This document shows, one piece after another, positions 35,847-47,393 of a DNA stretch of 64,000 nucleotides (position 1 is its first letter; every line of letters starts with the position of its first letter). The stretch is from Naganishia liquefaciens. Lineage: Eukaryota > Basidiomycota > Tremellomycetes > Filobasidiales > Filobasidiaceae. Position numbers and translations under genes: made by a program. Location of the stretch: the NCBI GenBank assembly GCA_013423385.1, contig BLZA01000057.1:1533-65532 (forward strand), read 5' to 3'. Under the pieces are notes generated by a model. It saw only the letters and a program-made list of their open reading frames with translations, was not told where the DNA came from and did no database searches.

Positions 35847-36305
35847 CCGAGCAAGCGAGCGCGGCATGTTGTATGACTATGTACTGCGTTATAATGAAAC
35901 CCGACATGCAGAGTCACCGAGGGTGGTGGGGAAACATCAGCCGTCTTGACCCGGCGGCGCACGGGATGAGCGTAAAAAGGGTGCCGCAGAACCATCCCCC
36001 GACAATAAACGACAAAAGTCTGGAGCGTCTCAGATTCGAGCGGGATGCGGTCTTGCGCTACACACCGACTAAGCGCGTCCCTCCAAATAAGCGCACTCTC
36101 CTCCGGCCAGCTCCGGCCCCGATGCCCCGAGGGAGAGCGGGCGACGGTGACAATGGGCCATTCACCATCGCCATCACCGCGCCGATCGCACGCGCGCGGT
36201 GGTCCTGCTCCCCCGACGAGTTCCAAGTTAGCTAACGACAAGTGAGTGCGGCCGGCGCGCGATCTTCCCAAGTTCCCTCTCGCTGATTCCCATCCGTCTG
36301 CAGAA
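35847..36305. other. Spacer SCH9 / RPL12
   Basis: About 460 bp. It should carry the SCH9 3' UTR and the RPL12 promoter and leader. No feature was recognised. Confidence 0.45.
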
Positions 36306-37033
36306 ATGGCTCCCAAGATCGACCCCACAGAAGTCAAGGTGTGTTGTTGGCTGGCGCATAACCAGGAATCCCTCAGAGAGAGAGGATGTGAACGAAAACA
36401 GAAGACTCATGTTGGGCAAAACTCTCTAGATCATCTACCTCCGAGCCGTCGGTGGCGAGGTCGGTTCTTCGGCCGCTTTGGCTCCCAAGATCGGTCCCTT
36501 GGGTCTCGTGAGTCGGACGGAATGATATCGAGGCGAGGGGAAAGCATGTCTGACGGGAAACGATCTGCAGTCCCCCAAGAAGGTCGGAGAAGACATTGCC
36601 AAGGCCACCGGCGACTGGAAGGGTCTCCGAGTCACCGTCCAGCTGACGATCCAGAACCGACAAGCCGCCGTCTCGGTCGTCCCCTCGGCCTCGTCCATGG
36701 TCATCAAGGCCTTGAAGGAGCCTCCTCGAGACAGGAAGAAGGAGAAGAACATCAAGCACAGCGGAAACGTTGCGTTTGACGAGATTGTGGACGTGAGTTG
36801 GGGAGATACGAGGGCATTGCGGCCGAGGCATTGTCCGTGTCTGACAATTTCGCGGCGCGTTTTTACAGATCTCCCGAAAGCTCGCTTCCAAGTCGCTCGC
36901 CAAGACGCTCGCCGGTACCGTCAAGGAGGTCCTCGGCACGGCCCAGTCTGTTGGTTGCACCGTCGACGGCAAGCACCCCCACGACGTCATCGAGGGTATC
37001 GACGATGGATCCATCGAGGTTCCCGAGGAGTAA
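36306..37033 (+). CDS. RPL12: 60S ribosomal protein L12 (uL11)
   Basis: Four exons (36306-36338, 36430-36507, 36571-36792, 36869-37033) give 165 aa, exactly the usual length. It begins [11 protein letters not shown], continues with [20 protein letters not shown] and [19 protein letters not shown], and ends in an acidic IEVPEE tail. uL11 sits at the base of the P stalk of the large ribosomal subunit, contacts the GTPase-associated 25S rRNA region and helps recruit elongation factors. Strong preference for C-ending codons fits a highly expressed gene. The intron after VDGKH-less exon 1 and those splitting conserved loops are all short and GT-AG. Confidence 0.96.
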
Positions 37034-37513
37034 GCGTTGGGTGGAGCCGTGGAGGGGAGTGTGCATGGATACCAGAGTCGAGTGAGGAGGAGACCGGATG
37101 ATGGGATTTTGCCGGGGCAAAGAGGACGGGGGAGTGAGGCCCTCTTTGCCGGGTCGCATGGTCGACGTGGCCCATCACTGTAGAGTAGTCTTTGTCGATG
37201 AAATACAATCTAAAAGGACGCGCAGAAGGGCTACGAGCAGGGAGGGGCGCAGCTGCAGAGGACGTCGTGAAGTGAAAGCGGCACGGGGAGGGGACAGGAA
37301 ACGACGAGCAGATGAGCGTCAACGTACCAGACCATCGGCGGCCGTGATCGCGCGATGCGACATGCGTTTGTCACGTTGCCCCGCACGCTCGACGTCGGAT
37401 TGAGACATGAGCACCCATTGCCTCGACCCAATCTCTCGAGAGACTTGACCCATCCACCCGTCCATCCTCACATCGCCCGTCGCCCGTCGCCCGTCGCCCG
37501 TCGCTCGTCCACC
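37034..37513. other. Spacer RPL12 / transcription factor
   Basis: About 480 bp holding the RPL12 3' UTR and the promoter and leader of the next gene. The only distinct structure is the heptamer repeat directly before the start codon. Confidence 0.45.
37473..37507 (+). repeat. Heptamer repeat TCGCCCG x5 in 5' leader
   Basis: Four perfect copies of TCGCCCG followed by one variant (TCGCTCG) end six bases before the ATG at 37514. Being so close to the start codon, it is probably transcribed as part of the 5' UTR, where C-rich unstructured repeats could influence ribosome scanning. Length variation between strains would be expected. Confidence 0.8.
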
Positions 37514-40500
37514 ATGGCGACTCCCCCGGGCCAAGTGGACGGCCAGACATTCGCCTGCCACTGCGGATCCACGTTCAGCCGGATCGAGAACCTCGTGCGG
37601 CATACCAAGACGCATGCCAGCGAACGTCCCTGGGTCTGTCGGGTCTGTGACAAGGCGTTCACCAGGCCGGATCTCTTGAAGCGGCATGAAAAGATCCACG
37701 AGCGCGGCAAGGACGCCAAGGCGGCGGTGAGCAAGACGCCCGGCCCGTCGACGACAACGGCGCAAGCAGACGCGCGGCAGCAAGACGTTCATCCGACGTC
37801 GAGACCAGCGCACGAATCGACGATCGCCGGATATCCCTACAACCTAGTCCTCTCTCCACGCCTGAGCGACCAGCCGTCCGAGTCGTATGAACGGACAGCG
37901 ACGCACGACGACGATGGCTATCCCCGGAAACGCGCACGCAGGGACTCATTAGACCGCACGACGGACGACGCATCGCCGACGCAGCTGACGAGCATTGCGC
38001 TGCCCGTACATCGGGGTATCGGCCATGGCGCTACCACGCTTCCGAGTCTTAGCGAGGGCATCATCAGGCCGAGCGAGCGATACTATGAACGGCACCATCA
38101 TGACCAAGACAGCAGGACGCCGTTTTCTCGTGAAGGCACCGAGCAGCCGTTCATCGAGCCTCCGGCACCGCATCCGCAGCCGCAGACGCTGCCGCTGCCT
38201 GTGTCAGACAAGGCACCATTGCCGAGCCAGGACAACATGAATGCATATCCTCGGAGAAACGCAGAGCCGGCGCCGCCGACACCTCGCGGCGACGATCTGC
38301 AGCAAAACTTGATTTGGGATGCGCTTGGAAACATCAGCAGCCCTATGGATCAACTGCACTGGGGTCAGTCCTATCGCGTCCTTGACAACGCCCCGATGCT
38401 GATCATCCAATAGACAACGGCATGCACTGGATCGCCGACTTTCCTCGCGCCACGCTCCTCGATACATTTCTTCCGCTCAATCAAACCCCAAATCCGACCA
38501 ACCCAAATAACAGCACATTCAACATTCCCACCGCCCGCTCCAACGGCAGCGAGCTCGACCCCAACTTTCTCTCGGCATGGCTGCGCGAGGTCGAGAGCGC
38601 GGCCGAACCCCATCGGCGCCCAGACGAGCGATGGGTGTCCCCGCTCGGAGACGTCTCGCGCGCCGTCACGCCGCCGAACGAAGCAAACGACGAGGACAAG
38701 TGGCGTAAGTCGAAATCCCATCACAATGTATCGCGCGGCCCTGACACCAGACAAATGTTAGCCATGCACTGGAAGCCAGCGGGCAACTACGTTGTCGGCG
38801 CCGGTGCAGACCTCGCCGAAATCGAGCAAGAGTCCGGGATCGCGCCCGAGCTGCACAAGTGGAAACGGTACTGGCTCGATGAGGAGACGTACGCCAAGGT
38901 CAAGAGCAGTTTCGGTGCGTCGCCTCGCTGGGGCAAGGCGAAAAAGCCAGGATCCTAACCCGCCGCCGTAGCCCTCGCAAAATACACGGCGGGACCCGAC
39001 TTGACGAATTTTTACATGGCTCGGTCGATCCATACCGTCAACCACCTGATCAGTCGTAAGTGAATATTTGAACGTTGTCATACGCTCCACGCTGACAGCC
39101 TGACAGTCTACTTTGAAAATTTCCATCCACAATTGCCCATCATTCATCTCGCCACCTTTGAGCCGAGAGAAGCCGCGCCCCTCTTGCTCGCGAGTCTGAT
39201 ATGCATCGGCGCCAACTACTCGAGTCTCGCTGGCGCGCGCGGGTTCTGCATCGATTTGATCGAAGTCTTGCGAAAGACGCTGAATGCCTTGTTTGAGAAT
39301 GACAGCATGAATGTGCGTTTGCCGATGGCCGTGTGATCAGTCAATGCTGACAGTGTGATTAGTTACGAAGCACGAGCTTGATCCATGTCTACCTGCTCGT
39401 CGTGCTGGCAGGCCTGTGGTGCGGCAACAAACGGACGTACGAGTTTGCAGAGGCCATGAGGGGAACGCTCGTCAACGTAAGTGCACGTCTGTGTCAATTT
39501 ACTTGACTGACCCTGTAACAGCTGTGTCGCCGGGCGGACCTCCTCAACTCGGCCAACTTTTTCCAGTCTAGTATGATCCAAGGCGCCAACCTCGAAACGA
39601 AATGGCGCCAATGGATCACGTCCGAAAGCAGGAAACGACTTGGAACGGCCATTTGCCTCATTGATGCCCTCTTTCCGGCATTGCTCGATCATCCGGCATA
39701 CCTCTCGCACGGAGACATGATTCTCTTTGTCCTGCCGTGCGATGAAGAATTCTGGCAAGCACCGACAGCCAAGCAGTGGAGCAACATGCTCGGTCTGAGT
39801 CCGCTGCCTCCGTCCCCATTTTTTGCCTCTTCGTGAGTCTCGCATCACATTTCTGGCCATCATCTAGCATCTTACCAAGTCGCGCAGAACGTCCGCGCTC
39901 CTCACACCCGTCTACGTGAATGCCGAGGACAAGCCGCCGCCGATACGACACCTTAATGCATTCGCGGCACTCGTCATGGTCGCCTCGCTTCATCACCATA
40001 TTTTCGGTGGGTCTTGTGGTACTTGCCATGGCCCAGCTAATGCTGCACAGAATTTCGCACGCAATTATCTATCTATCTGTCTGCCGGGCTCAATGTGCCG
40101 CTGTACCGCGTGGGAATGGCACTGAATATCAGTTACGGATTCGAAGGGCGCAGACAGGTGCGTTAAAGGAGGTGTCGAATAGGCAAATCTGACTTCTCGC
40201 AGTGGCTCAAGGATGCGCTGGATATCTGGAGGGACAACTATTACGACAAGTCGGCCGTCATTACGCCAAACGGCGAAGCGGGCAAAATCATGTACCATTT
40301 GGGTCACATTTCCCTCTCCGTCTATATCAACACCCTCTATACGGCAGTCGGCAGTAAGTAGCGCGCCGACGAAAGCGAATCCCGGCTGATCTTTGCAGAG
40401 CGAGGAAGGCAGCAAGCTCTTAGCGTCATTCCCGAAATACAAGCGTGGACATCAACGTCCGAGGCAAGACATGCCTGCGATCACTCTATTTTTCTCCTCA

Positions 40501-40838
40501 AAGTCCTTAGCACGCCCTTGACAACGCATTCGCTGTATTATCCGACATGCACGTTCGTAGCCATCCTCTGCGTTTGGGCCTACGTCAAGTGGCTGCCAGC
40601 GGACGAGGACACGGTCGCGTCATACGAGACCTTGCAGCTCATCGCCAATTTCTTCCATCTGACCAACGATGTCGGTATACCTTCGACTATCAAAGAACGC
40701 CAACAGCTTCGGGACGCTGTCGTTCCGAAAAAGATTCTGGAAAAGGGGACCCGCATGCTCGCGCACGGAAAAGCTTGGCGGATAGGTGCCGCGTTCGCAT
40801 TAGTATTGGCCAAACAGATGGAACAGGAGTCGGCGTGA
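37514..40838 (+). CDS. Transcription factor: two C2H2 fingers plus fungal_trans domain
   Basis: Eleven exons (37514-38363, 38414-38704, 38762-38914, 38972-39055, 39107-39312, 39363-39476, 39522-39832, 39888-40006, 40051-40157, 40203-40353, 40399-40838) close in phase to 941 aa. Near residue 12 are two C2H2 zinc fingers (ACHCGSTFSRIENLVRH and VCRVCDKAFTRPDLLKRHEK), followed by a long disordered part. From about 450 to the end is an alpha-helical fungal_trans (PF04082-type) middle homology region, with YFENFHPQLPIIHLATF and ESRKRLGTAICLIDALF as the recognisable core. The C2H2 plus fungal_trans combination is a common fungal regulator architecture; target genes are unknown. Start in a good context (CCACCATGG) straight after the heptamer repeat. 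It converges with the first GNAT gene. Confidence 0.9.
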
Positions 40839-41101
40839 TGTTGTATAGCACTGTAATTATCAGCGCGGACTACGGACATTTCCAATGAATTTCCGACGGT
40901 GCTCGTCGCATGTCTCGGGTGACAGCAGGACATTTCCAAGAAATGAAGAATTTTCCAATTGTCAAATGCAAATACAGATCGCGGCCACAAATACATAGTA
41001 GTCTCGAATACGGCTTCACGGAAAGGCCGTCGGTACATCCTAAAACCAGGGAGCCTAGTGTTTCTGCCAGCGGTCGTCTTTACGAGCCCGCCATGAGCAG
41101 C

Positions 41102-41875
41102 TCAAGCTCGCAGCGACATTGGGATGAGCTATGAAAGCCGTCAGACACAGTGCTGCTTGAGAACAGCTCACGCACCTGGAATCTTCCGTCGTCCCGGGAG
41201 GTAATCAACTCTGCGGCCCGCTGCAAGCCAAGCTTTTCAAAGAAAGGCGCAGACTCTACGAGGAGGTGAGCTGTGTTCGAGCTGCCGTGGAAGAGCGCTT
41301 ACCAGGCGGGGCGACCAGGCCAACAGCCAAACCTGAAGAACGGGCTTCTTCGATGGCCTTCTGGAACAGCAAACGCCCGATACCTTGCCTTTGATATTGC
41401 GGAAGAACTGCAACCGAGTCAACGTCTTGGGTTCCGTATGAGAAATCGGATCAGTCCCCGTAAGAGGCAATCATAACCTAGACGCACAAAAGAACCGTCC
41501 CGAGCCCATTTGCCCGCAAAAGCGTCGGATATCCGCTTGCTGATTGACCCATCGCGAGCAGACTCGACCTCGGATACCGACTGTCACGTTGGGGTCATAG
41601 TAAGGGTTGGGAAGAGCAGTCTCGACGGCGGAGTCCGAAGCTCGCTCCCAGCCGAGCAGGTGACCAACCAACTGACCGCCCTTTTCTGCAACCAACGTGA
41701 CGCCTTTCACTTTTTGAATGGCCTGGACGATCGACTGGAAAAACGCCTTGAGATCGTTCGGATCGGCGTCGACATTGACATGCTGGAACCAGCCGAGATG
41801 TTGATGAGCTTGAAAGTAGTTCTCGGCGATGGCGGCAGTGTCGGCGGCTGTGGCAGATCGAATGAAAACGCTCAT
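41102..41875 (-). CDS. GNAT-family N-acetyltransferase, copy 1
   Basis: Five exons (41875-41627, 41580-41478, 41425-41303, 41270-41176, 41128-41102) close in phase to 198 aa. Start MSVFIRSATAADTAAIAENY and VAEKGGQLVGHLLGWE give the N-terminal GNAT part; SVAVLPQYQRQGIGRLLF is the acetyl-CoA-binding motif A (Q/R-x-x-G-x-G/A), and APFFEKLGLQ is the usual motif B end. It should transfer acetyl from acetyl-CoA to a small amine or protein; the substrate is unknown. Intron 1 has a weak donor (GTCGAG) and intron 2 also (GTTATG), so the stretch between them is the least certain. It shares the position and phase of two introns with the GNAT gene at 55407, indicating paralogy. Confidence 0.8.
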
Positions 41876-43447
41876 TTCACGGAGTGATTTGTTTAAGGGC
41901 GAGAACGATGAAGCCCTTTTGGGAGATTGCTGCGCCACTTATATCCAACCGGGCACATAGGGAAAGGGACGCCATTGAGCCATTTTGAAAGGTCATTCGA
42001 GGGGCTCAGGTCAAAGGAGTCAACACAAAGGATAATATTCGCTCATATTGTTATGCGCAAGTCGATACTTCTGCTATCGCTCACCTATATACCAAGATCC
42101 TCTTCAAGCGATCATTATGAAAGCGTGCGGAGGCTGTAGGACTTAATGTAGGAGGACTTCGTTTCTGAAACATGGGTCAGTGCCGCTAAACGTTGACGAG
42201 CGCGACCAAGTTTTAGGGTTCGACCCAGTCGCGCATCACGAAAATGTTGTATGAATCAGCTGGTATCATGAACGGATGATCCGAAACGATATTCTGCTTG
42301 CATAGGCAAGGAATCGCCTCATCTGAAAACCTGTTGATACCTCCTGGATTCGACGGAATTCTAGAAGCGTTGTTGAAGGTCTGCGTCCTGGGAGCCTGCA
42401 TGCTGCTCGATTGATACCGCCAACGGTAGTCAGCACAATCGCTGGATCAGGAACTGGATGTCAATCCCTCCTGTCGATTCTCGTGACAAGACATGTGCAG
42501 GATTTGCATCAGCTGATTCATCATACGGCGGAAGCTGCATTGGAAGCAGGGTGCAGAATCGCGAAAATGTCTGGGTAAGCAGCGCAGTATAAACAAGTTT
42601 CAAGCTGTTGTTCCTGCTTGAATCCGCGTTCGCTTGAATCCGACGGGATGATGGCATGGCCATGTCGCCGCGACTCTAAAGCTTTTCTCATCTGGAGTCA
42701 CCCTGAGGTCTATCTTCAATGTGTCACTTACGTCCATGCCTCAGACCTTTGCCAGATAAAGTCAGGCGGCGCTTGACCTGTAAAGGGAAGTCTAGAAGCA
42801 ACAAATCTACCAGAGTAAGCAGTGTAAACAAGTTTCAACCTGTCGTTCCTGCTTGAATCCGCCATCTGCGAATTGCTTGAACTCGATGGGATGTGGGCAT
42901 AACCTTGTCGAAGCGATTTCAAAGCTTTTCTCCTCCAGGGTCACCTCAAGGTCTACCGTCAGTGTACAACTTGCGTCGACGCCCCAGACCTTTCGCAGAT
43001 AACGTCAGGCGACGCTTGACATGTAAAGGAAAATCTAGAAGCAGCTCGACAATGTAACGCGCAATATGCAGGCTCTCTTCCTTTGGGATCAGCGTGCGTC
43101 TTGACATCCCGCCTTCTGCTTCCTATCACATCCGCAGGCACGCTTCTCTACAACCAAAGTTGAAACGAATCATGTCACCCGCCTGATAACAGTCACTGAC
43201 CACTACACCTAATCACCGATGCGAGGCCCGCTCGGATAGGTATATGTATATACAGATATACATAGTTCTCGCTGCTTCCCACTCGCACCATCTGAAAGCA
43301 TCGAAAGAAGCATCTTCCTATCGATACCTTCAGTACTTTCAACCTGATCAACCCAGAGCCCTCCAAGCAACACCGCCGTAGGTTTTCCCGCCTGACCAGA
43401 CAAGCATACTACCTGGCTTACACAGTCCCATCGCTGCTGCTAGTTTC
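41876..43447. other. Spacer with tandem duplication
   Basis: About 1.6 kb between the divergent GNAT and orphan genes. The right half is filled by two 240-bp tandem units (listed separately). A TATA-like run (TATATGTATATACAG at 43241-43255) lies about 190 bp before the orphan gene start. Nothing could be recognised in the left half. Confidence 0.5.
42575..43055 (-). repeat. Two 240-bp tandem units with conserved minus-strand frames
   Basis: Unit 1 (42575-42814) and unit 2 (42815-43055) are imperfect direct repeats. On the minus strand two short peptides are conserved in both: DFPLQVKRRLTLSGKGL versus DFPLHVKRRLTLSAKGL (42746-42794 and 42988-43036) and VTPDEKSF versus VTLEEKSF (near 42680-42710 and 42920-42950). 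Many of the base differences are at third codon positions, which is what past or present protein-coding constraint would leave. The two conserved blocks are in different frames within a unit, so an intron or decay must separate them. No protein family was recognised. Confidence 0.6.
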
Positions 43448-43840
43448 ATGATGTCCTCTGCGCCCGTCGTCTACGAGATTCCTTTCACTCAAGCGTACTA
43501 CCATAAAGGGGTGGACCTCAGTCCCGAAGAGCACGCTCAAAGCCGACTTGCCGAATTGCGTCGAGCATGCCTCAATGTTGCCATGCTTGATCCCAAGGTC
43601 GGTTCGGCGCGATTTGGAACCGTTGTCGATAACGGGGTCGGCAACGAATGGAGAATCGAGTTCTCCACCAAGGACTACCGACTCGACGTTCAATATGATA
43701 TCAAGCGAAAAGACCCAATAACCAGAAAAAGGACGAGGAAGATTGGTTACATCCTGCACGTAACTGTCGTCCAGCAGAACATTCCGAACGCTGGTCAAGC
43801 TTCGGAGCCTCCCAGGCAGATTCTCGTGTCTCTGAAGTGA
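43448..43840 (+). CDS. Small orphan protein, single exon
   Basis: A single uninterrupted 130-aa frame with start MMSSAPVVYEIPFTQAYY and stop at 43838-43840. The composition is mixed and soluble: a helical segment (SPEEHAQSRLAELRRACL), then alternating beta-type stretches (EWRIEFSTKDYRLDVQYDI, YILHVTVVQQ). No signal peptide, membrane segment or known motif was found. A TATA-like element lies about 190 bp upstream. It has no intron, unlike almost all of its neighbours, and follows directly on the 240-bp tandem duplication. It could be a lineage-specific gene; the second Met (43451) is an equally good start. Confidence 0.6.
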   Translation: MMSSAPVVYEIPFTQAYYHKGVDLSPEEHAQSRLAELRRACLNVAMLDPKVGSARFGTVVDNGVGNEWRIEFSTKDYRLDVQYDIKRKDPITRKRTRKIGYILHVTVVQQNIPNAGQASEPPRQILVSLK

Positions 43841-44135
43841 TCAGAGATGGGTCGCGGTGGATGGAAGAATAAATATTTATCGTTAGCGGCAAAGCAGGTT
43901 TCTGTGTTCTTATATCGTGTACAATATATGTATCGCAGCGATATCGGATTTAGTTAACGCAGGAGCTGCAAAAAATCTCGACCGTGATAACATGGCGAAT
44001 GAGCCATCCATCAAGCTCCAGTACAAAGACCTCGTCATCCGAAAACAGAGTAAAACCTGCAAGCTCGTATACCTATATGCTCCGAAAACGGTCAACATTA
44101 TTGCTAAACATACAACCCAAGAGAAAGTCCATTCG

Positions 44136-45824
44136 TCACCGATACACCCGCGTATTCTCAACATGTTCCCATACCCGTCCCGGTACTTTATCATCAAAGT
44201 CCTTTCCCTGCGACATATTCACCACCACATCCTCCTTGCCGCCCCGGGAGAGTCCCAGACGATTCAAGAGCGGAACTCGTGGCTCGCGCGCATAGTGCAG
44301 CTCCGGCAACGGTGGCGTACGAGCCCGTGACGCGGCACTGGCGACGCTTCCAAGCATGTACAGTGCGCCGCCGGCACCGCCGCCGCCGCCGCGTTTCTCC
44401 TTTCCATCGCGATGATGCTGCCCATGTTCCTCGTCTGACAATTCCATATCCACCGCCATGTCCTCGACGGCATCACGTATCGGACTCATGACTTCTTTCG
44501 GTGGCGGCGAATCAGGAGAGTCGCGCAGCGAGGCGTCGTCGTCGGCCGGACTCGTGACTTCCGACGTTGAATTTGAAAGCGATGATTTCTTCTTGCGTTT
44601 CGCATTGGGTGCCGCCTTGAGCGCCGTTCCGACTTTGCCACCGGAAGCGCGCACGCTTTGTTCCAAGTGCTGAATATAGTTGATGGCTTTCTGCAGGATG
44701 GCCGCCTTGGAGTCTGCGTTGGTGGTTTCTGGTAGTATCGTCCGCAAAGTGGCAAACCCTCCGTTGATGCTCCTAAAAACACTGTCAGACCGTGTCCTTT
44801 GTTCGGAGCCGCGGGCCGTGTGCACTCACTCTCTTCTCCGCTGTTCACACTGCAAATGCGCCAGCCTCCGCACCGCACTCGGATCCGACGCCATCTGCCC
44901 CGTCTGCGCCGCCGGTTCGGGCACGGCAAATCCCTGTCTCCGCTGTATCGGCTGCCCCGGTCCACCGCTATGATTCGGCGTCATCATCAACGACGAGCGT
45001 GATCCGCCGCGCGGACTGGCGTTATTATGATGATTCGGCGGCTCATCAGGCGGTGCCGAGGCGAGCCCGATCCCCGTCATAGTGGGGCGATCGCTTGCGC
45101 CGGATCCTCTGCGCTCTGCTGATGCTGATGCTGCTGCTGCTGCTGCGGCGGCGGCATGCGTGCTTGTTGTCGAGCTACGTCGTTTGCGTGGTCCCGTTGT
45201 TGGCAAATCGTGGTCCTGATAGAGCGAATGATGGATGGGCGCATGCAGATGATGATAATGTGCGTTTGGAGGCAGCGACGAGGCACTATGATGTCGATGC
45301 AGAGACTCGGCAAGTGAAGCACGGGACGGATGATCGGAATACCGTGATGGCGGCGACTGCTGCATAAAGCTGGATCGCAAATTGACAAAACTCGTATTGG
45401 CGGATGATCCGTTGGCTGAGGTGGACGTCGTCGAGTACGAATACGGGCTGGTCATGCTCGACACTGATTGAGAGTGCGGCCTTCCCGTCCTGCTGGGCCC
45501 GGGCTTGGACTGTGAATGCGACCGTCCATGCGATGGCGGCGCATGTACCGACGTTGACGGCGTCGACGTGCCCGTCGAGCTCGAGTACGAATGCGAGTAC
45601 GAATGCGCATGGTGCAGCGGCGGGGAGAGCGTATCCTTGATGGACGGCAACGGCCAATGCGGTGACGATGCGCCAATCCGCGGGAGCTCGTTGTCGGTAT
45701 TGCTGTCAATGGTCAGCCTGGCCATGGCGCTGTACGAGTTGGAGTACATGCTCGTCGAGGAGAGGCAGCGGGAGAGCTTTTCGCGGTCAATGTCGTGGAT
45801 GAGTGTTTCCAGGGCGAGGGCCAT
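44136..45824 (-). CDS. bHLH transcription factor
   Basis: Two exons (45824-44830 and 44772-44136) give 543 aa. A long Ser/His/Tyr-rich disordered N-terminus with an Ala9 run is followed, at about 320-375, by a bHLH domain: basic region HLQCEQRRRE, helix 1 SINGGFATLRTILPE, loop TTNADSK, helix 2 AAILQKAINYIQHLEQ. The basic region has the His/Glu/Arg spacing (H-x4-E-x2-R-R) expected of E-box (CANNTG) binders. After it come a Lys-rich stretch and an acidic, Ser-rich tail. The only intron splits the basic region from helix 1. It is a nuclear regulator; the targets are unknown. The ATG at 45824 starts MALALETLIHDIDREKL, a plausible helical start; a downstream Met (45725) is an alternative. Confidence 0.9.
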
Positions 45825-47393
45825 GCTATCGCGGGGCTGTCATGGTCGACTGGCGGCGTTCCCCCCCTGGGTCGAGCGGTATGCCATGCTCTTTTGTCAC
45901 ATGCCCCCCCCCCACATGTCCAGCCTGCGCGATAAAAGCCCCGCCTGCCCCGGGCGAATTTCCCCGGCGCGACGCGGAGCTCAATTCTGCAATTCCGGAG
46001 CCTCCTGACCGGAGTTTCTCCACCAGACGGCTCGTTTTGGGCTCGTTTTGGGGCGAGAAATATTCGTATCGTATCTATCACCCGCAAAGACGGGTCCCGC
46101 GCACGCAACGCAGACTACGACGAGCAGGCTAGGTGAGACGTGATCACGGCCCCCCTAGATCCCACCTCTCGGCATGGCAATGGTGTGCCATTCCCCCCGC
46201 CCACCCAACCCCGAACACTTGAGCATTCACCACCTTTCCCTAGCTGCCAGGAAATTCCAAGGATTTCCACCTTCCGGTCCGGGTCGAGGTCCGGGTCGTC
46301 CACATCGCCGAAGTCCGAATAACCGAATAAAGCCGATGTTTTTTCTCATTTCTTGTCTGTCTGATCGCTCGCGAGGATCTCCCTGCCTGCCTGCCTCTGC
46401 CCTCGCCCTCGTCTCGGTACCGAAATGAGCGAGTCACTGGGACGTGGTGGAGCGCAGCTCAGGGAAGCTCCTTGCAATTTTCCTTACAAACAAACGACTA
46501 TTGCTGTTAACAACTCTGTTCACCCCGGAAAGACGTAGGAGAGATGCATGATAGCAATAGATTGTCCGGCCTTCGTGAATACAGGTCTGTCTGTGCAGGC
46601 GGGATAGTCTCGCCAGGTTCCGCGGTCGCCTGTTCAGCACGAAACCTGAAAACCCTCTCGCCGCAAGCTTGCCCGCATCACACGGCAGAAAGCTGATATC
46701 GAAAACCCAAAATGCGACGCTCACGCGAAAGCAGCTGGTGAAACTCGCCAGATTTATCATCCTGCAGAATTGACGCCGCAGCGTTTCCCGAGCCTTCTGC
46801 TCGAGCTAGATTGCCAATCCCAATCAGCTGACGCATCTGCCGCTTCTCCCCGCATTGCTAGCGCAGCAAGCACATGTCAACACAAGTCGCTCCCACGGGT
46901 CCGCAATCGGAAAGCGCTGACAGGACGAACAGCCTCGAAAGCGGGTGAAAGCTCCTGACGGTCCATAACGGTATCTGTTCGCGGTTACCAGCCGAGCGGG
47001 CAAGCAACGAATCACGCAAGGGGTGCCCCCCCGCTATGCGGCAGTTGCCCCCTCCTTGCCTACGCGAGCGGCTACGCCGTCGAGCAAGACCGAAGTTCGC
47101 CCGACGGTATGTCCAAGGGAAGTTTTCGCAGGGGAACTGTGAATGCCCGCTCGTCGCGCACAAGTCCCGAGCGGCGAATCAAACGATAGACCGTTGTGAT
47201 AGACCGTTGTCAGACCCATGACCCAAAGTCCACATGGCCATACAACACGGACCGGCGCGCGGCAGATCCAAAGAAAACTTGGCATGCAATTAAATTATAA
47301 CGTGAAACCATATCTGTGAGATCCGCTTCTATACGGCACGTATATGCAAGCCGGACAACGCATACAACCCGGTCTATTCTTTCCTCCCCTTTT
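45825..47393. other. Long spacer upstream of the bHLH gene
   Basis: About 1.6 kb between two minus-strand genes, so it carries the long promoter or leader of the bHLH gene and the 3' flank of the USV1/RSV-like gene. A 10-base C run lies near 45905. No gene, RNA or repeat was recognised. Confidence 0.5.

Noticed and set aside
42205-42235. GGGTTCGACCC, tRNA T-arm look-alike
   Set aside because: No A box or acceptor stem at the right distance.
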